Shown: positions 1 to 7,130 of the stretch, piece after piece
How positions within the stretch are numbered: position 1 is the first letter of the stretch
Layout: each line of letters opens with the position of its first letter
Origin: an uncultured Bacilli bacterium
Lineage (GTDB): Bacteria > Bacillota_I > Bacilli_A > RFN20 > CAG-826
NCBI GenBank assembly: GCA_934162685.1
Contig: CAKPJO010000082.1
Span: 1-7,131, forward strand
Length of the DNA: 7,131 bases
Reading direction: 5' to 3'
Notes under the pieces: generated by a model
Seen by the model: the letters and a program-made list of their open reading frames with translations, nothing else
Told to the model about the DNA's origin: nothing
Database searches by the model: none
Translations under genes and position numbers: made by a program

Positions 1-111
1 CAAGACTTCTCCGACCGCTTGGTGTTGGATGATATCCGCCATAACGCAGTCATCATAGCTTGGTTCGCATATAATGCAGCGATGAGGAGTGAGCTGCTGC
101 CACGGAAATAA
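1..111 (+). CDS. 3' end of an unidentified rightward host gene (partial)
   Basis: Frame 1 is open from the window edge to a TAA at 109-111, giving 36 residues that begin QDFSDRLVLDD and end ELLPRK. The reading looks like real coding sequence: about 50% G+C, a helical and moderately hydrophobic segment (AVIIAWFAYNAAM), and a stop that coincides exactly with the end of the 53-bp repeat. The second repeat copy differs here by one base, and that base is a synonymous third position (GCA versus GCG, Ala), which argues that both copies descend from the same coding 3' end. I do not recognise the product; the start and most of the gene lie outside the window. Inference: this gene is the integration target, and its C-terminus is now supplied by one of the two repeat copies, so the protein is unchanged by the insertion. 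Confidence 0.65.
   Translation, partial: QDFSDRLVLDDIRHNAVIIAWFAYNAAMRSELLPRK
59..111 (+). repeat. 53-bp direct repeat, left copy (att-like)
   Basis: This copy begins CTTGGTTCGCATATAATGC and ends at the TAA of the upstream gene. It matches 6910-6962 at 52 of 53 positions; the one difference is A78 versus G6929. Identity stops sharply at both sides (catcatag before and ccaataatg after, versus ttcccttct before and ttcttacag after). Inside it, GCAT-ATA-ATGC at 67-77 forms a short dyad that could be a strand-exchange core, but this is weak. It encodes the last 16 residues of the gene, starting WFAYN. Confidence 0.85.
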
Positions 112-163
112 CCAATAATGAATAAGCATGCGAAAGCTTACACAATAAATGCGAGTTCAACAG

Positions 164-212
164 AACAATAGCGACTGCAACTATTAGGTTTATAGTGACA
201 GCCGCTATTGTT
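164..212. terminator. Stem-loop terminator between converging genes
   Basis: Arms AACAATAGCG (164-173) and CGCTATTGTT (203-212) are a perfect 10-bp inverted repeat. Pairing continues inward with CTG/CAG (175-177 with 199-201) and ACTAT/ATAGT, interrupted by a 1x1 and a 2x2 mismatch, and closes on a loop of about 7 bases. The structure touches the stop codon of the giant ORF (213-215) with no gap and lies about 50 bases past the stop of the rightward gene. Read rightward it is followed by a short T run (211-214); read leftward the tail (CTGTTG) is poorer. It probably works in both directions: it ends the giant-gene transcript and keeps host read-through from entering the ORF antisense. Confidence 0.6.
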
Positions 213-3200
213 TTATAGAATGCTTACGGTTTGTTTGTGTTCGATCTTATTAGATTTTCCCGTAAAATAATCCTCCAAGTCTTTTGTATAATCTTTGATA
301 ATAGTAGCTGACAAATTGTTGTTATCAACTACCCCATTTAAATCAATGTCATTCAAGTCACTAATTATATTATATTCAGCAAGAAGTAAACTGAAATTAG
401 CAGGTGTATTTAAATCAGTATGATAAGCAGGTTCTACGAACACTCCTCCTTTGTAGTTATATCCGCGTTTATGATGAAATACATACACACCTTTTATGTT
501 ACCTTTAGCATCTGTTTTATGGCCAATTAATTTATAAACGAAAGTTGAATTAGGATTATTCTTTGTTCCTAAATCAATCTTTATATATGGTTTGAATTTA
601 TTTTTAGCAAATGGTGATTGGTTTTTTATTTCTGGTACATTTAATTCTATACTTTTTGGAACACGAACACGTTTTTTATTTGCATAAATTCTTAAATCTC
701 TACCATTTTGCTTAAACCATGAAACTGTTATTCCTTTCTTTGGGGTAAGATAAGAATTACCTTCTATATCATATTGTGTTTTTTGCCATGAAATAGGAGG
801 TATCACTTGGTCGTTCCACCACAAATTTAAAAATACTGAATTTATATCAATCATTAGTGATAAATTTTCAGGATTTTTTTCTAAGCTATCAATTGCTTCG
901 TAATATCCACTTGATTTTCTCCAACTGTGTGGTACATATTTAAATAAATTGGATATGCCAAAACCATCACCCGAAGTAAACATAGCCCAGTATATTAAAT
1001 CTTCAGCTAATTGTCGTACTTCAGGATTGTGATAATCCAATAATCCTTCCCAAGCACGAATTATGTGATCTTCTAAACGTTCGTCATTAGTGTGATTTTT
1101 TGTAAATACTAATTTTCTTGGTAAAATAAGATCTTCTTTTGAAGTAACAGCTTGTTCATAGAAATTCTCAAGTAAACTGTTATTCAATGTGCCATCTGAA
1201 TTAAGCAAATCGGGATATTTACCAGCATAAACATCTTTCTTGAATTTTGCGAATCTTGAAGGTACAGAATAGTTTTTACCATTTTCATGTGAAATATCAT
1301 AAAGTAAATTAATTAACCAAATAGTAGTATTTGCTTTTGGATTATTTCTTTTAAATATATCTGTTATTATTTTGATTTTAAATGAAGCTTCCATCATACA
1401 AGTTACATTATTTATGGTCTTTTCATTTAAGTAAGCAACATCATTTATTTTGCTATATATAATTGCTCGTAGCTGTTCAAATTCTGGTGTAGTTCGTAAT
1501 AATATTCCCGAAAATTGTTTGCGTGATTCCAATAAACCGTATATTAATTTATCTTTTAGGAATGTTTCAGAAATAATATCTTTTGCGTTTTCCAACATTG
1601 TTTTATTAGCAAAGAAATTATGCATTTTTAATAAGAACTTTTGCTGTAATGCAAAGTTATTACCGAATTTTTTAGTATCAATTTGTGATACGTTTACACA
1701 TTCACTTAAAGCTCTTGCCGCAGGTTGTAATTCTATGTATACCTTTAATATTTCTAATTGATTTTTATACCATTCAGAATTACGTTCTGTTTTTTCATCC
1801 ATTTGTTTGCGTAAGAAATCAATATCAAATGCTTCTTTAGCTAATGTTGCCTCAGAATCATCAAATATTTCTTTAGTGTATGTTTTATCGTATTCTTTTA
1901 CGTATTTCTTGAATATATTATCAATAATTGTGTTTTCGATAGAAGATTTTGTCTTATCTATTCCATATGAACCACTGTATTTATCGTATTCATTAGCTAA
2001 ATCAACTAAAATGGGTTGTGACATAAAGTAGAATGTAGACTCGCCTTTCCCTGTTCTAAGCAACAAGTTAACTGTATTAATAGTTAATTTACGTACATTT
2101 AAACGATAAATATAAGGGTCTTTAGCTATGTCTACGTGAGCGCTAAACATGGTAGACAGCCAATCCGAAATTGATATGAAATGATTTGAAGAATCTTTCC
2201 TGTGGTATAATGGAAAATCACTATCTATTTTATGTAGATTTGTTAATCCATATTTTGCAATATTTTTTTGTTTGTTATTGAATACAAGATTAACAGCTTG
2301 TGATAAAGAGTGGTGTGGAATGGCAAATGCGGCAGGAGCAATGTTCGCTATGCCTGACATTAGATTACCTTTTACTTCATTTTGATATGCAGGAGAAATA
2401 AAATAAATTTGATTATGTTTTATAGATGTAATGCCTTTTAGTTCATCAATGTCTTTTAGTACGGTCTTAGTTAAATATAGTGTTAAGTCATCCAACGGTA
2501 ATCGTGATTCTGCATACTGTGTTGACTCTGTTACGGAAGCTATTAGCATTTCTAACATTCTGTTTTCTATAGCTTCTGTAGATTCCATGATCAGTTCTAA
2601 CTCTTCGTTTGTATTTGGATTGCCTAATTCTTCACACCAATGCTCAAACATAAGTTTGTTTAAACGATTTTGGGATTGTTCGTTTTCGGTTAAATTAAAT
2701 ATCGTTTCTTGATTGTATAGGTTTAGTAGGTTTTGAATGACGTTTTTTGTTTTATCTATTTTGCTGGTATTTGATAAACGAATAATATTGCCATTTTTGT
2801 CATAATTGTATCGTGCAATAAATAATCTATCTCCTCCAAAGCCACTACCAGTCAATATAGTCCATTCATCAGGTAACGTAATAGTATCACCGATTTGTTC
2901 TGGATATACATCTACAACAGTAAGTGCAACAACAGAAGAAGGTCCTTGCGCAGGAATACGATAACCCATAGACATAGCTGGTTTATCATTACCTATAACT
3001 CCATGCTTTATTAACCAATCTTTTGCTTGTTTAAACGTCTTTTTATCATAATCTGGGATAATAGATTTTAACAAGTTAATTGATACACAGCATTCAACCG
3101 AGTTATCTTCTCTATTGAAACGAAGTGATCTCATACCTTCAGCACCTCTTATAGTTAATCCATTATATGTTACAGATGACATCTGTATAAACATACCACC

Positions 3201-6200
3201 TGGAGTAGTAATGTCGATTACTTCAGAATTTATATCAGAAATTATAGATGCTTCAATCCAAGCACTATTTGAAATACCAGATAAAGGTATATTTGTATCT
3301 TGTAAAGCTTCTAAAACGTTTTGATTCATGTGAGATGCTTTTGCAGAATCATAAATATTCTTATAAGCTTTTTCTTTACTAAATTTTCCTTCTTTTATTC
3401 CGTATTTCTTAAGCAGTTTCTTTGAACCACGAATTGATAATTGATTTAAACAATCAAATAATGTCTTAAGTAATTGTTTACCAGTAACAGTTTCACCTGA
3501 CTGTGTAGTATACACATTACTTTGACGTACATTTAATATAGCTGCTTTTAATGCCTGTGTGACAAACATTTGCTCATGCGATGTGTGAGGGTCTGTAGAC
3601 ATCTGCCACCTAAAGTTATTCAGTGATTGTTTATGTGTAACAATATCTGATAAACTTTCTTCGTTCAATGTAATACCATCATCTTCGTACATACTTGATT
3701 TAACATCTTGACCAACCTTAACCGCTGATTCAAAAGCAATCATATGTATAGGATTCTTTGGATCGTTCATCTTATCCAATACCATTTTCATATCACCAGT
3801 GGCCAATAATGGAAATACTGGGAACATTGCCATTTTATCAAATATAGGTATTTCACGTCTAAGTGCTGCATTTCTATTTACACCAAAATACATACACTTT
3901 AATGGCTTAATTAAAGTTCCCAATGATTTTTGATATTGTTCCACATTTTCATCAGTTATAGCTTCCAAAGAATTTAAATAATCAAAAGCCTCAGCTATTT
4001 CTGGTTTCCAACCAAAGAAACGTCTTGCTAATTGTTTATAGCCTTCTGGAGACAATAATACAGTAGCATCTGTTTGATTTACTTTACGATATCCTTTGAA
4101 ATTAGTTTCTGCTAATATTGTAGCTTGTTCTATTACTTCAGGTTCTACTTTATTTTCCGAAATCATTTGTTTGATTTCTTTATTGTTGTAACCATTTTTC
4201 TGTAATAGTTTATAAATGTATGACGTTTTAGCTGATTGTATAATTTCATTTATTTGCCTACTTGGATATTCGTTATCTTTAAATGTAGCAACGTTAAACT
4301 CTCTTAAAGCATTCATTTCAGAACCCGCTTCGTATTGAGTTCGTGGTGTAATACCTGTAGATAATACTTCACGCAAACGTTTTGTATAATCTTCTGGATT
4401 TTTATAATAAGCTATATCACCAGTATAGACTTTTTCAAATTCAATCAAAGAACTCATGTGATTAAAGCAAAACTCTGATATTAAAGAAACTTCTGGTAGA
4501 TACGAAAAATCTTTTAATAAGTTTCCTGGTAACGCAACATTTTTAACAGATTGTAAATTCTTACCATCCCAAGTAATAATACCAAGTTTCTGTGCTGAAT
4601 TTAAATCAATAACTAATTGTTTCATTAGAAACTTATTCATTATTTCATATTTCTGAAACTGTTCTAATTTATTCCATTCTTCTAAGATTGTATCGATTAT
4701 ATTTACATTACTTTCTTCAGCTTTACGTAGATCTTCGTTTATGTTTAATTTGCTACCGTCTTTGTTGGTAAATGGTAATTCTATACCATTAAAATGACGT
4801 AAACGATAACCATTACGAGCACCTGTGTCATAATTTTTAATTTTATCTTTATCTTCTGTAGGTTGATGCTGATAATTATATTGAATAGTTTCTAGTTCGG
4901 TTTCAAAATAATTAACGAAGCGATTTAATGTTTCAAGTGAAACTATTGTTTTACCATTTTCTAAAGATAATTCGGAGTCTAATGATTTTATTGCATTACT
5001 ATATAAAACATCATATCTTACGGAATCACCCATGGTTGGTAGCAACATATAATTGTTATGAACCAATGTTAATTTCATAACATAATCCTCCAATTGAGAA
5101 ATTTCTTTATATCTACGACCTTGATCATTAGAACCTAATTCTTTAAAACCAGTTATCGTACAAACTTTATAGTGTAGTCCTTTAAGTAACGAATCTATCA
5201 ATCGTGAGCCTTTACACCTTTTGTCAGAAATAGTATTACCGCTAATATACGCAGTTTGATTGTGCGCTTTTACTTCTTCAAGAGAACGATTTAAATCATT
5301 TGTGTGATCTGTAAGATAATTCTTTTCCGTGATAGTTTGTAATATTTTACCGTCAGTTGTTCTAACAGTTATTTCAGTTTCGCTTGGATTTACTTTAGCG
5401 TATGCTTCAGCAAGTTGTTTTACAAATTTATCGTCTTTTATTAATTGTTCCAAAGAACTTTGACGTTTTGATATCTTGAATGAACCATCGAATCCAATAT
5501 TTTTTAAATCATCTAAACGATAAGATACAAATGCTTCAAATGTACCAGGTCCTACTGTAGTAAGAAAAGCTGTTAAATTCTCAGCTCTACTTGTTTTATC
5601 AAAGGTATCTTTTAAAAATTGATCTAAAACTTTTTCGTCAATGTCTATACCAATTTTTTGAATTAAACTTACTGTTCTTCGTGCATAATCTGTTACATTT
5701 GAATCGTCAATTTTTTTATTTACAGCATCCTTGCTTAAAATAGCAAATTCACTTTTAATATCTTTTACAATCTTTTCGTAGTTTTGATTATATGCGCTAC
5801 CGTCTTTATTTTTCTTGTTTGGTAAAAATCCACCAGAAAAAGAAACAACTAAACCACTATTATCTATAAGATTATTTAGCCATTCTTTTATAACATTACT
5901 TGTTGTAGCATTACGATTTTCATTTTTTAGATACATTGTTGCTGTACCATCTATATTTTCAACCAAACAAAATATGTATTCCATTGTATGTTTGCTGAAA
6001 GTATTACGAATCATCGTTTGCATATTTTCACGATACAACTTATCTTCTAACGTTTCATTTGGTGCGGCTTTTAACAATTGTGATAAACTAGTATAAACAG
6101 TTTTAAAAAATGCATTATCTTTACCTAATTTTGCAGCTTCATCTAGCATTTCATTAAATTCATTACAATGGGCAAATGCCGTAGAAATTAATGTCCAAGC

Positions 6201-6764
6201 TTTGTCATAATTTACTGTTGTTGCCATTCCCAACAAACTGTTACGTACGGATACCAACGTTTGTTTACCATTCACGGTATCAAATTTTAAGTTTGGTAGT
6301 GCCGCAACCCACATTTTTACCTCTGATAAAGCGTTATTTTTAATAGAAATTTCACCAACTTCTTTTGTGTGTTTTCCTAATTCATCTGCAGTACCTTCTT
6401 GATCACCAGTTAATTCATCACCATTTGCTTTATTTTGAATTTCACTATCTTCTTCCTTTTTTGTTTTAAATCTAATCTTAAAACGAGATAATTCTTCTTT
6501 TATTGCTGGCTCAAAAACAGTTTCCCAGTTATCGTATATTTCTGAGTATCTTGATAATTGATCTTCCGTAAAAGATCCATCTTTTCTAAAATTATCTACT
6601 TGTTTTTGCGAAAAAAATAATTTTAATTTAGAAATATCCATTTTCTCCAAATCTCTAGCGTATTTTATTCTGAATATTCTAAATGATAAACCAGCCAATG
6701 ATTTTACAATTTCTTCGAATTGTATATTCGTAATTGTTTTAAATTCTACTCCGTTGTATTTCAT
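213..6764 (-). CDS. Giant crAss-type virion RNA polymerase-like protein, catalytic motif degenerate
   Basis: One uninterrupted 2,183-residue frame. ATG at 6764-6762 follows AAAGGAG by 9 bases, so the start is secure; it ends in TAA. No signal peptide or membrane segment is visible. Residues about 100-138 form a charged low-complexity linker (KKEED, GDELTGDQEG). From memory, blocks typical of giant polymerase-like proteins of crAss-like phages (phi14:2 gp66, similar size) appear in order: TDA at 898-900, KPLK at 953-956, FESAVKVG at 1011-1018, GYRIP at 1267-1271, SGFGGDRLFIARYNYD from 1307, HH at 1484-1485, and TSGDGFGISNLFKYVP at 1930-1945. Active relatives are single-chain two-barrel RNA polymerases packaged in the virion and ejected to transcribe early phage genes. 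Here the expected DFDxD metal site reads GFGGD (1308-1312), so polymerase activity is unlikely unless that alignment is wrong. The N-terminal 880 or so residues and the C-terminal 800 or so have no function I can assign. It is the only complete gene between the 53-bp repeats. No tail, capsid or replication gene accompanies it, which is unlike a phage genome. Alternatives: a structural virion protein, or a domesticated decoy. Confidence 0.7.
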   Translation of the reverse strand: MKYNGVEFKTITNIQFEEIVKSLAGLSFRIFRIKYARDLEKMDISKLKLFFSQKQVDNFRKDGSFTEDQLSRYSEIYDNWETVFEPAIKEELSRFKIRFKTKKEEDSEIQNKANGDELTGDQEGTADELGKHTKEVGEISIKNNALSEVKMWVAALPNLKFDTVNGKQTLVSVRNSLLGMATTVNYDKAWTLISTAFAHCNEFNEMLDEAAKLGKDNAFFKTVYTSLSQLLKAAPNETLEDKLYRENMQTMIRNTFSKHTMEYIFCLVENIDGTATMYLKNENRNATTSNVIKEWLNNLIDNSGLVVSFSGGFLPNKKNKDGSAYNQNYEKIVKDIKSEFAILSKDAVNKKIDDSNVTDYARRTVSLIQKIGIDIDEKVLDQFLKDTFDKTSRAENLTAFLTTVGPGTFEAFVSYRLDDLKNIGFDGSFKISKRQSSLEQLIKDDKFVKQLAEAYAKVNPSETEITVRTTDGKILQTITEKNYLTDHTNDLNRSLEEVKAHNQTAYISGNTISDKRCKGSRLIDSLLKGLHYKVCTITGFKELGSNDQGRRYKEISQLEDYVMKLTLVHNNYMLLPTMGDSVRYDVLYSNAIKSLDSELSLENGKTIVSLETLNRFVNYFETELETIQYNYQHQPTEDKDKIKNYDTGARNGYRLRHFNGIELPFTNKDGSKLNINEDLRKAEESNVNIIDTILEEWNKLEQFQKYEIMNKFLMKQLVIDLNSAQKLGIITWDGKNLQSVKNVALPGNLLKDFSYLPEVSLISEFCFNHMSSLIEFEKVYTGDIAYYKNPEDYTKRLREVLSTGITPRTQYEAGSEMNALREFNVATFKDNEYPSRQINEIIQSAKTSYIYKLLQKNGYNNKEIKQMISENKVEPEVIEQATILAETNFKGYRKVNQTDATVLLSPEGYKQLARRFFGWKPEIAEAFDYLNSLEAITDENVEQYQKSLGTLIKPLKCMYFGVNRNAALRREIPIFDKMAMFPVFPLLATGDMKMVLDKMNDPKNPIHMIAFESAVKVGQDVKSSMYEDDGITLNEESLSDIVTHKQSLNNFRWQMSTDPHTSHEQMFVTQALKAAILNVRQSNVYTTQSGETVTGKQLLKTLFDCLNQLSIRGSKKLLKKYGIKEGKFSKEKAYKNIYDSAKASHMNQNVLEALQDTNIPLSGISNSAWIEASIISDINSEVIDITTPGGMFIQMSSVTYNGLTIRGAEGMRSLRFNREDNSVECCVSINLLKSIIPDYDKKTFKQAKDWLIKHGVIGNDKPAMSMGYRIPAQGPSSVVALTVVDVYPEQIGDTITLPDEWTILTGSGFGGDRLFIARYNYDKNGNIIRLSNTSKIDKTKNVIQNLLNLYNQETIFNLTENEQSQNRLNKLMFEHWCEELGNPNTNEELELIMESTEAIENRMLEMLIASVTESTQYAESRLPLDDLTLYLTKTVLKDIDELKGITSIKHNQIYFISPAYQNEVKGNLMSGIANIAPAAFAIPHHSLSQAVNLVFNNKQKNIAKYGLTNLHKIDSDFPLYHRKDSSNHFISISDWLSTMFSAHVDIAKDPYIYRLNVRKLTINTVNLLLRTGKGESTFYFMSQPILVDLANEYDKYSGSYGIDKTKSSIENTIIDNIFKKYVKEYDKTYTKEIFDDSEATLAKEAFDIDFLRKQMDEKTERNSEWYKNQLEILKVYIELQPAARALSECVNVSQIDTKKFGNNFALQQKFLLKMHNFFANKTMLENAKDIISETFLKDKLIYGLLESRKQFSGILLRTTPEFEQLRAIIYSKINDVAYLNEKTINNVTCMMEASFKIKIITDIFKRNNPKANTTIWLINLLYDISHENGKNYSVPSRFAKFKKDVYAGKYPDLLNSDGTLNNSLLENFYEQAVTSKEDLILPRKLVFTKNHTNDERLEDHIIRAWEGLLDYHNPEVRQLAEDLIYWAMFTSGDGFGISNLFKYVPHSWRKSSGYYEAIDSLEKNPENLSLMIDINSVFLNLWWNDQVIPPISWQKTQYDIEGNSYLTPKKGITVSWFKQNGRDLRIYANKKRVRVPKSIELNVPEIKNQSPFAKNKFKPYIKIDLGTKNNPNSTFVYKLIGHKTDAKGNIKGVYVFHHKRGYNYKGGVFVEPAYHTDLNTPANFSLLLAEYNIISDLNDIDLNGVVDNNNLSATIIKDYTKDLEDYFTGKSNKIEHKQTVSIL
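2829..2843 (-). other. Degenerate polymerase catalytic loop, GFGGD in place of DFDxD
   Basis: Codons GGC TTT GGA GGA GAT encode residues 1308-1312 of the giant protein. The surroundings keep the family pattern as I recall it: GYRIP about 36 residues upstream, then DTITLPDEWT, then TGS before the motif and RLFIARYNYD after it. In active two-barrel polymerases of this group the three aspartates of DFDxD coordinate the catalytic magnesium. Here only the third remains. The first change could be a single base (GAC to GGC); the second aspartate has become GGA, which takes at least two changes from GAT or GAC. The neighbouring basic residue is Arg rather than the Lys I expect. Confidence 0.55.
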
Positions 6765-6773
6765 GGTTCTTGT

Positions 6774-6780
6774 CTCCTTT
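6774..6780 (-). promoter_or_regulatory. Strong Shine-Dalgarno for the giant ORF
   Basis: On the minus strand AAAGGAG lies 9 bases before the ATG at 6764-6762 and fixes the start. Chromosomal genes of Bacteroidota commonly have weak or no Shine-Dalgarno, so a near-perfect site fits a phage-type or otherwise foreign origin. Confidence 0.75.
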
Positions 6781-6817
6781 TGTTTAAAGTACTTGTTTTA
6801 TTACATGTTCTGATAAG

Positions 6818-6849
6818 CAAACAGAAAAGTTTTTTCTTTTCAATGCAAA
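6818..6849 (-). promoter_or_regulatory. Bacteroides-type sigma(ABfr) promoter for the giant ORF
   Basis: Read on the minus strand, TTTG (6849-6846) is followed after exactly 20 bases by TCTGTTTG (6825-6818). The Bacteroides primary-sigma consensus is TTTG, 19-21 bases, TAnnTTTG, so there is one mismatch (C for A). Transcription would start near 6811, giving a leader of about 47 bases that contains the Shine-Dalgarno. The promoter is inside the repeat-bounded unit, so the gene carries its own expression signal. I see no obvious operator or riboswitch. Confidence 0.45.
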
Positions 6850-6909
6850 TTGAGATATTTATCCCGGTTTATATACGAGCAATATGAGAACTTTAAAAAA
6901 TTCCCTTCT

Positions 6910-6962
6910 CTTGGTTCGCATATAATGCGGCGATGAGGAGTGAGCTGCTGCCACGGAAATAA
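6910..6962 (+). repeat. 53-bp direct repeat, right copy (att-like), orphan gene 3' end
   Basis: This is the second copy of 59-111 and differs only at 6929 (G for A, synonymous). It still reads WFAYN to ELLPRK and TAA (6912-6962). Upstream, the same frame meets a TAA at 6894-6896 and reads KIPFS, not the host HNAVIIA, so here the codons are detached from any gene body. The hairpin 8 bases downstream suggests this is the side where the target gene's native downstream region resumes. Excision by recombination between the copies would rejoin gene, stop codon and hairpin. Confidence 0.85.
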
Positions 6963-6970
6963 TTCTTACA

Positions 6971-7020
6971 GAGGGCGGTGTGTCAGGATTGCATTTTGCT
7001 AATTTTGGCACGCCGCCTTC
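6971..7020. terminator. G+C-rich intergenic hairpin between converging host genes
   Basis: In rightward RNA, 6971-6984 pairs with 7007-7020 over 14 consecutive positions, three of them G-U. Its core is GGCGGTGTGTC against GGCACGCCGCC. The 22-base loop can form a smaller inner stem (ATTGCA with TGC-T-AAT). It starts 8 bases after the TAA at 6960-6962 and ends 5 bases from the stop of the leftward gene at 7026. No long T run follows on either side, so it is a less canonical terminator. The G-U pairs become A-C mismatches in leftward RNA, so the rightward reading is favoured. Confidence 0.5.
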
Positions 7021-7025
7021 CTTTA

Positions 7026-7130
7026 TCACTCCACCCTCACCAACATCCAATTCCCATGGTCTGCTTCCACCGCATTCCCGTCATCGCCGCAGACCACTTT
7101 TGTTCCGGTTTCTATCTTTTCATCCTTTAG
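7026..7130 (-). CDS. C-terminal end of an unidentified leftward gene (partial)
   Basis: A minus-strand frame enters from the right edge and runs 34 codons (LKDEKIETGTKVV at the start, NWMLVRVE at the end) to TGA at 7028-7026. G+C is about 50%, like the left flank. The residue pattern, alternating charged and beta-prone, reads like the end of a real protein, and a hairpin follows its stop by 5 bases. It converges on the rightward gene whose 3' end is at 1-111 and, in copy, at 6912-6962. The product is not recognised, and 34 residues are too few to exclude a chance open frame. Confidence 0.45.
   Translation of the reverse strand, partial: LKDEKIETGTKVVCGDDGNAVEADHGNWMLVRVE

Larger units (their letters stand above)
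59..6962. mobile_element. Putative 6.85-kb single-gene integrative element
   Basis: Two 53-bp direct repeats (59-111 and 6910-6962, 52/53 identical) bracket AT-rich DNA whose composition differs from both flanks (about 50% G+C outside, roughly 30% in sampled inner lines). One repeat copy is the terminal codons of the gene at 1-111 and the other repeats those codons without a gene body, the usual outcome when a tyrosine-recombinase element integrates into a gene's 3' end. The repeat-to-repeat unit is 6,851 bp. Its only complete gene is the leftward giant ORF. I find no integrase, excisionase, relaxase, replication or partition gene, and the inner non-coding ends are only about 100 and 145 bases. 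If mobile, it must use a recombinase supplied from elsewhere. Alternatives are a deletion remnant of a larger prophage that kept both att sites, or an assembly artefact at the repeat. The repeat structure is seen directly; mobility is inferred. Confidence 0.55.

Noticed and set aside
123..226. Short inverted repeats TAAGC/GCTTA (123-140) and TAAGCAT/ATGCTTA (123-129 with 220-226) as recombinase arm sites
   Set aside because: They are five to seven bases in AT-rich DNA, are not repeated at the other end of the element, and are within chance expectation.
312..353. DLNDIDLNGVVD near the C-terminus as a calcium-binding dockerin or EF-hand repeat
   Set aside because: It is a single copy with imperfect ligand spacing, in a protein whose family otherwise has no calcium-binding repeats that I know of.
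5637..5645. DID at residues 374-376 as a candidate catalytic DxDxD
   Set aside because: It has only two aspartates, sits in a probable helix near the N-terminal third, and lacks the surrounding GYRIP, LPDEWT and RLF blocks.
1450..6096. Five short plus-strand open frames (69-103 residues) within the giant gene
   Set aside because: All are antisense to the intact 2,183-codon frame, are rich in Ser and Asn as expected from reverse-reading AT-rich codons, and show no domain or start signal.
213..6764. Stop-codon recoding in the giant ORF, as occurs in some crAss-like phages
   Set aside because: The frame is fully open with the standard code and ends at TAA, so nothing calls for recoding.
6859..7050. 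63-residue minus-strand open frame (MDVGEGGV...)
   Set aside because: It runs antisense through the repeat copy, reads through the intergenic hairpin, has no convincing ribosome site, and its composition looks like chance; the minus-strand frame ending at 7026 is a better reading of the right edge.
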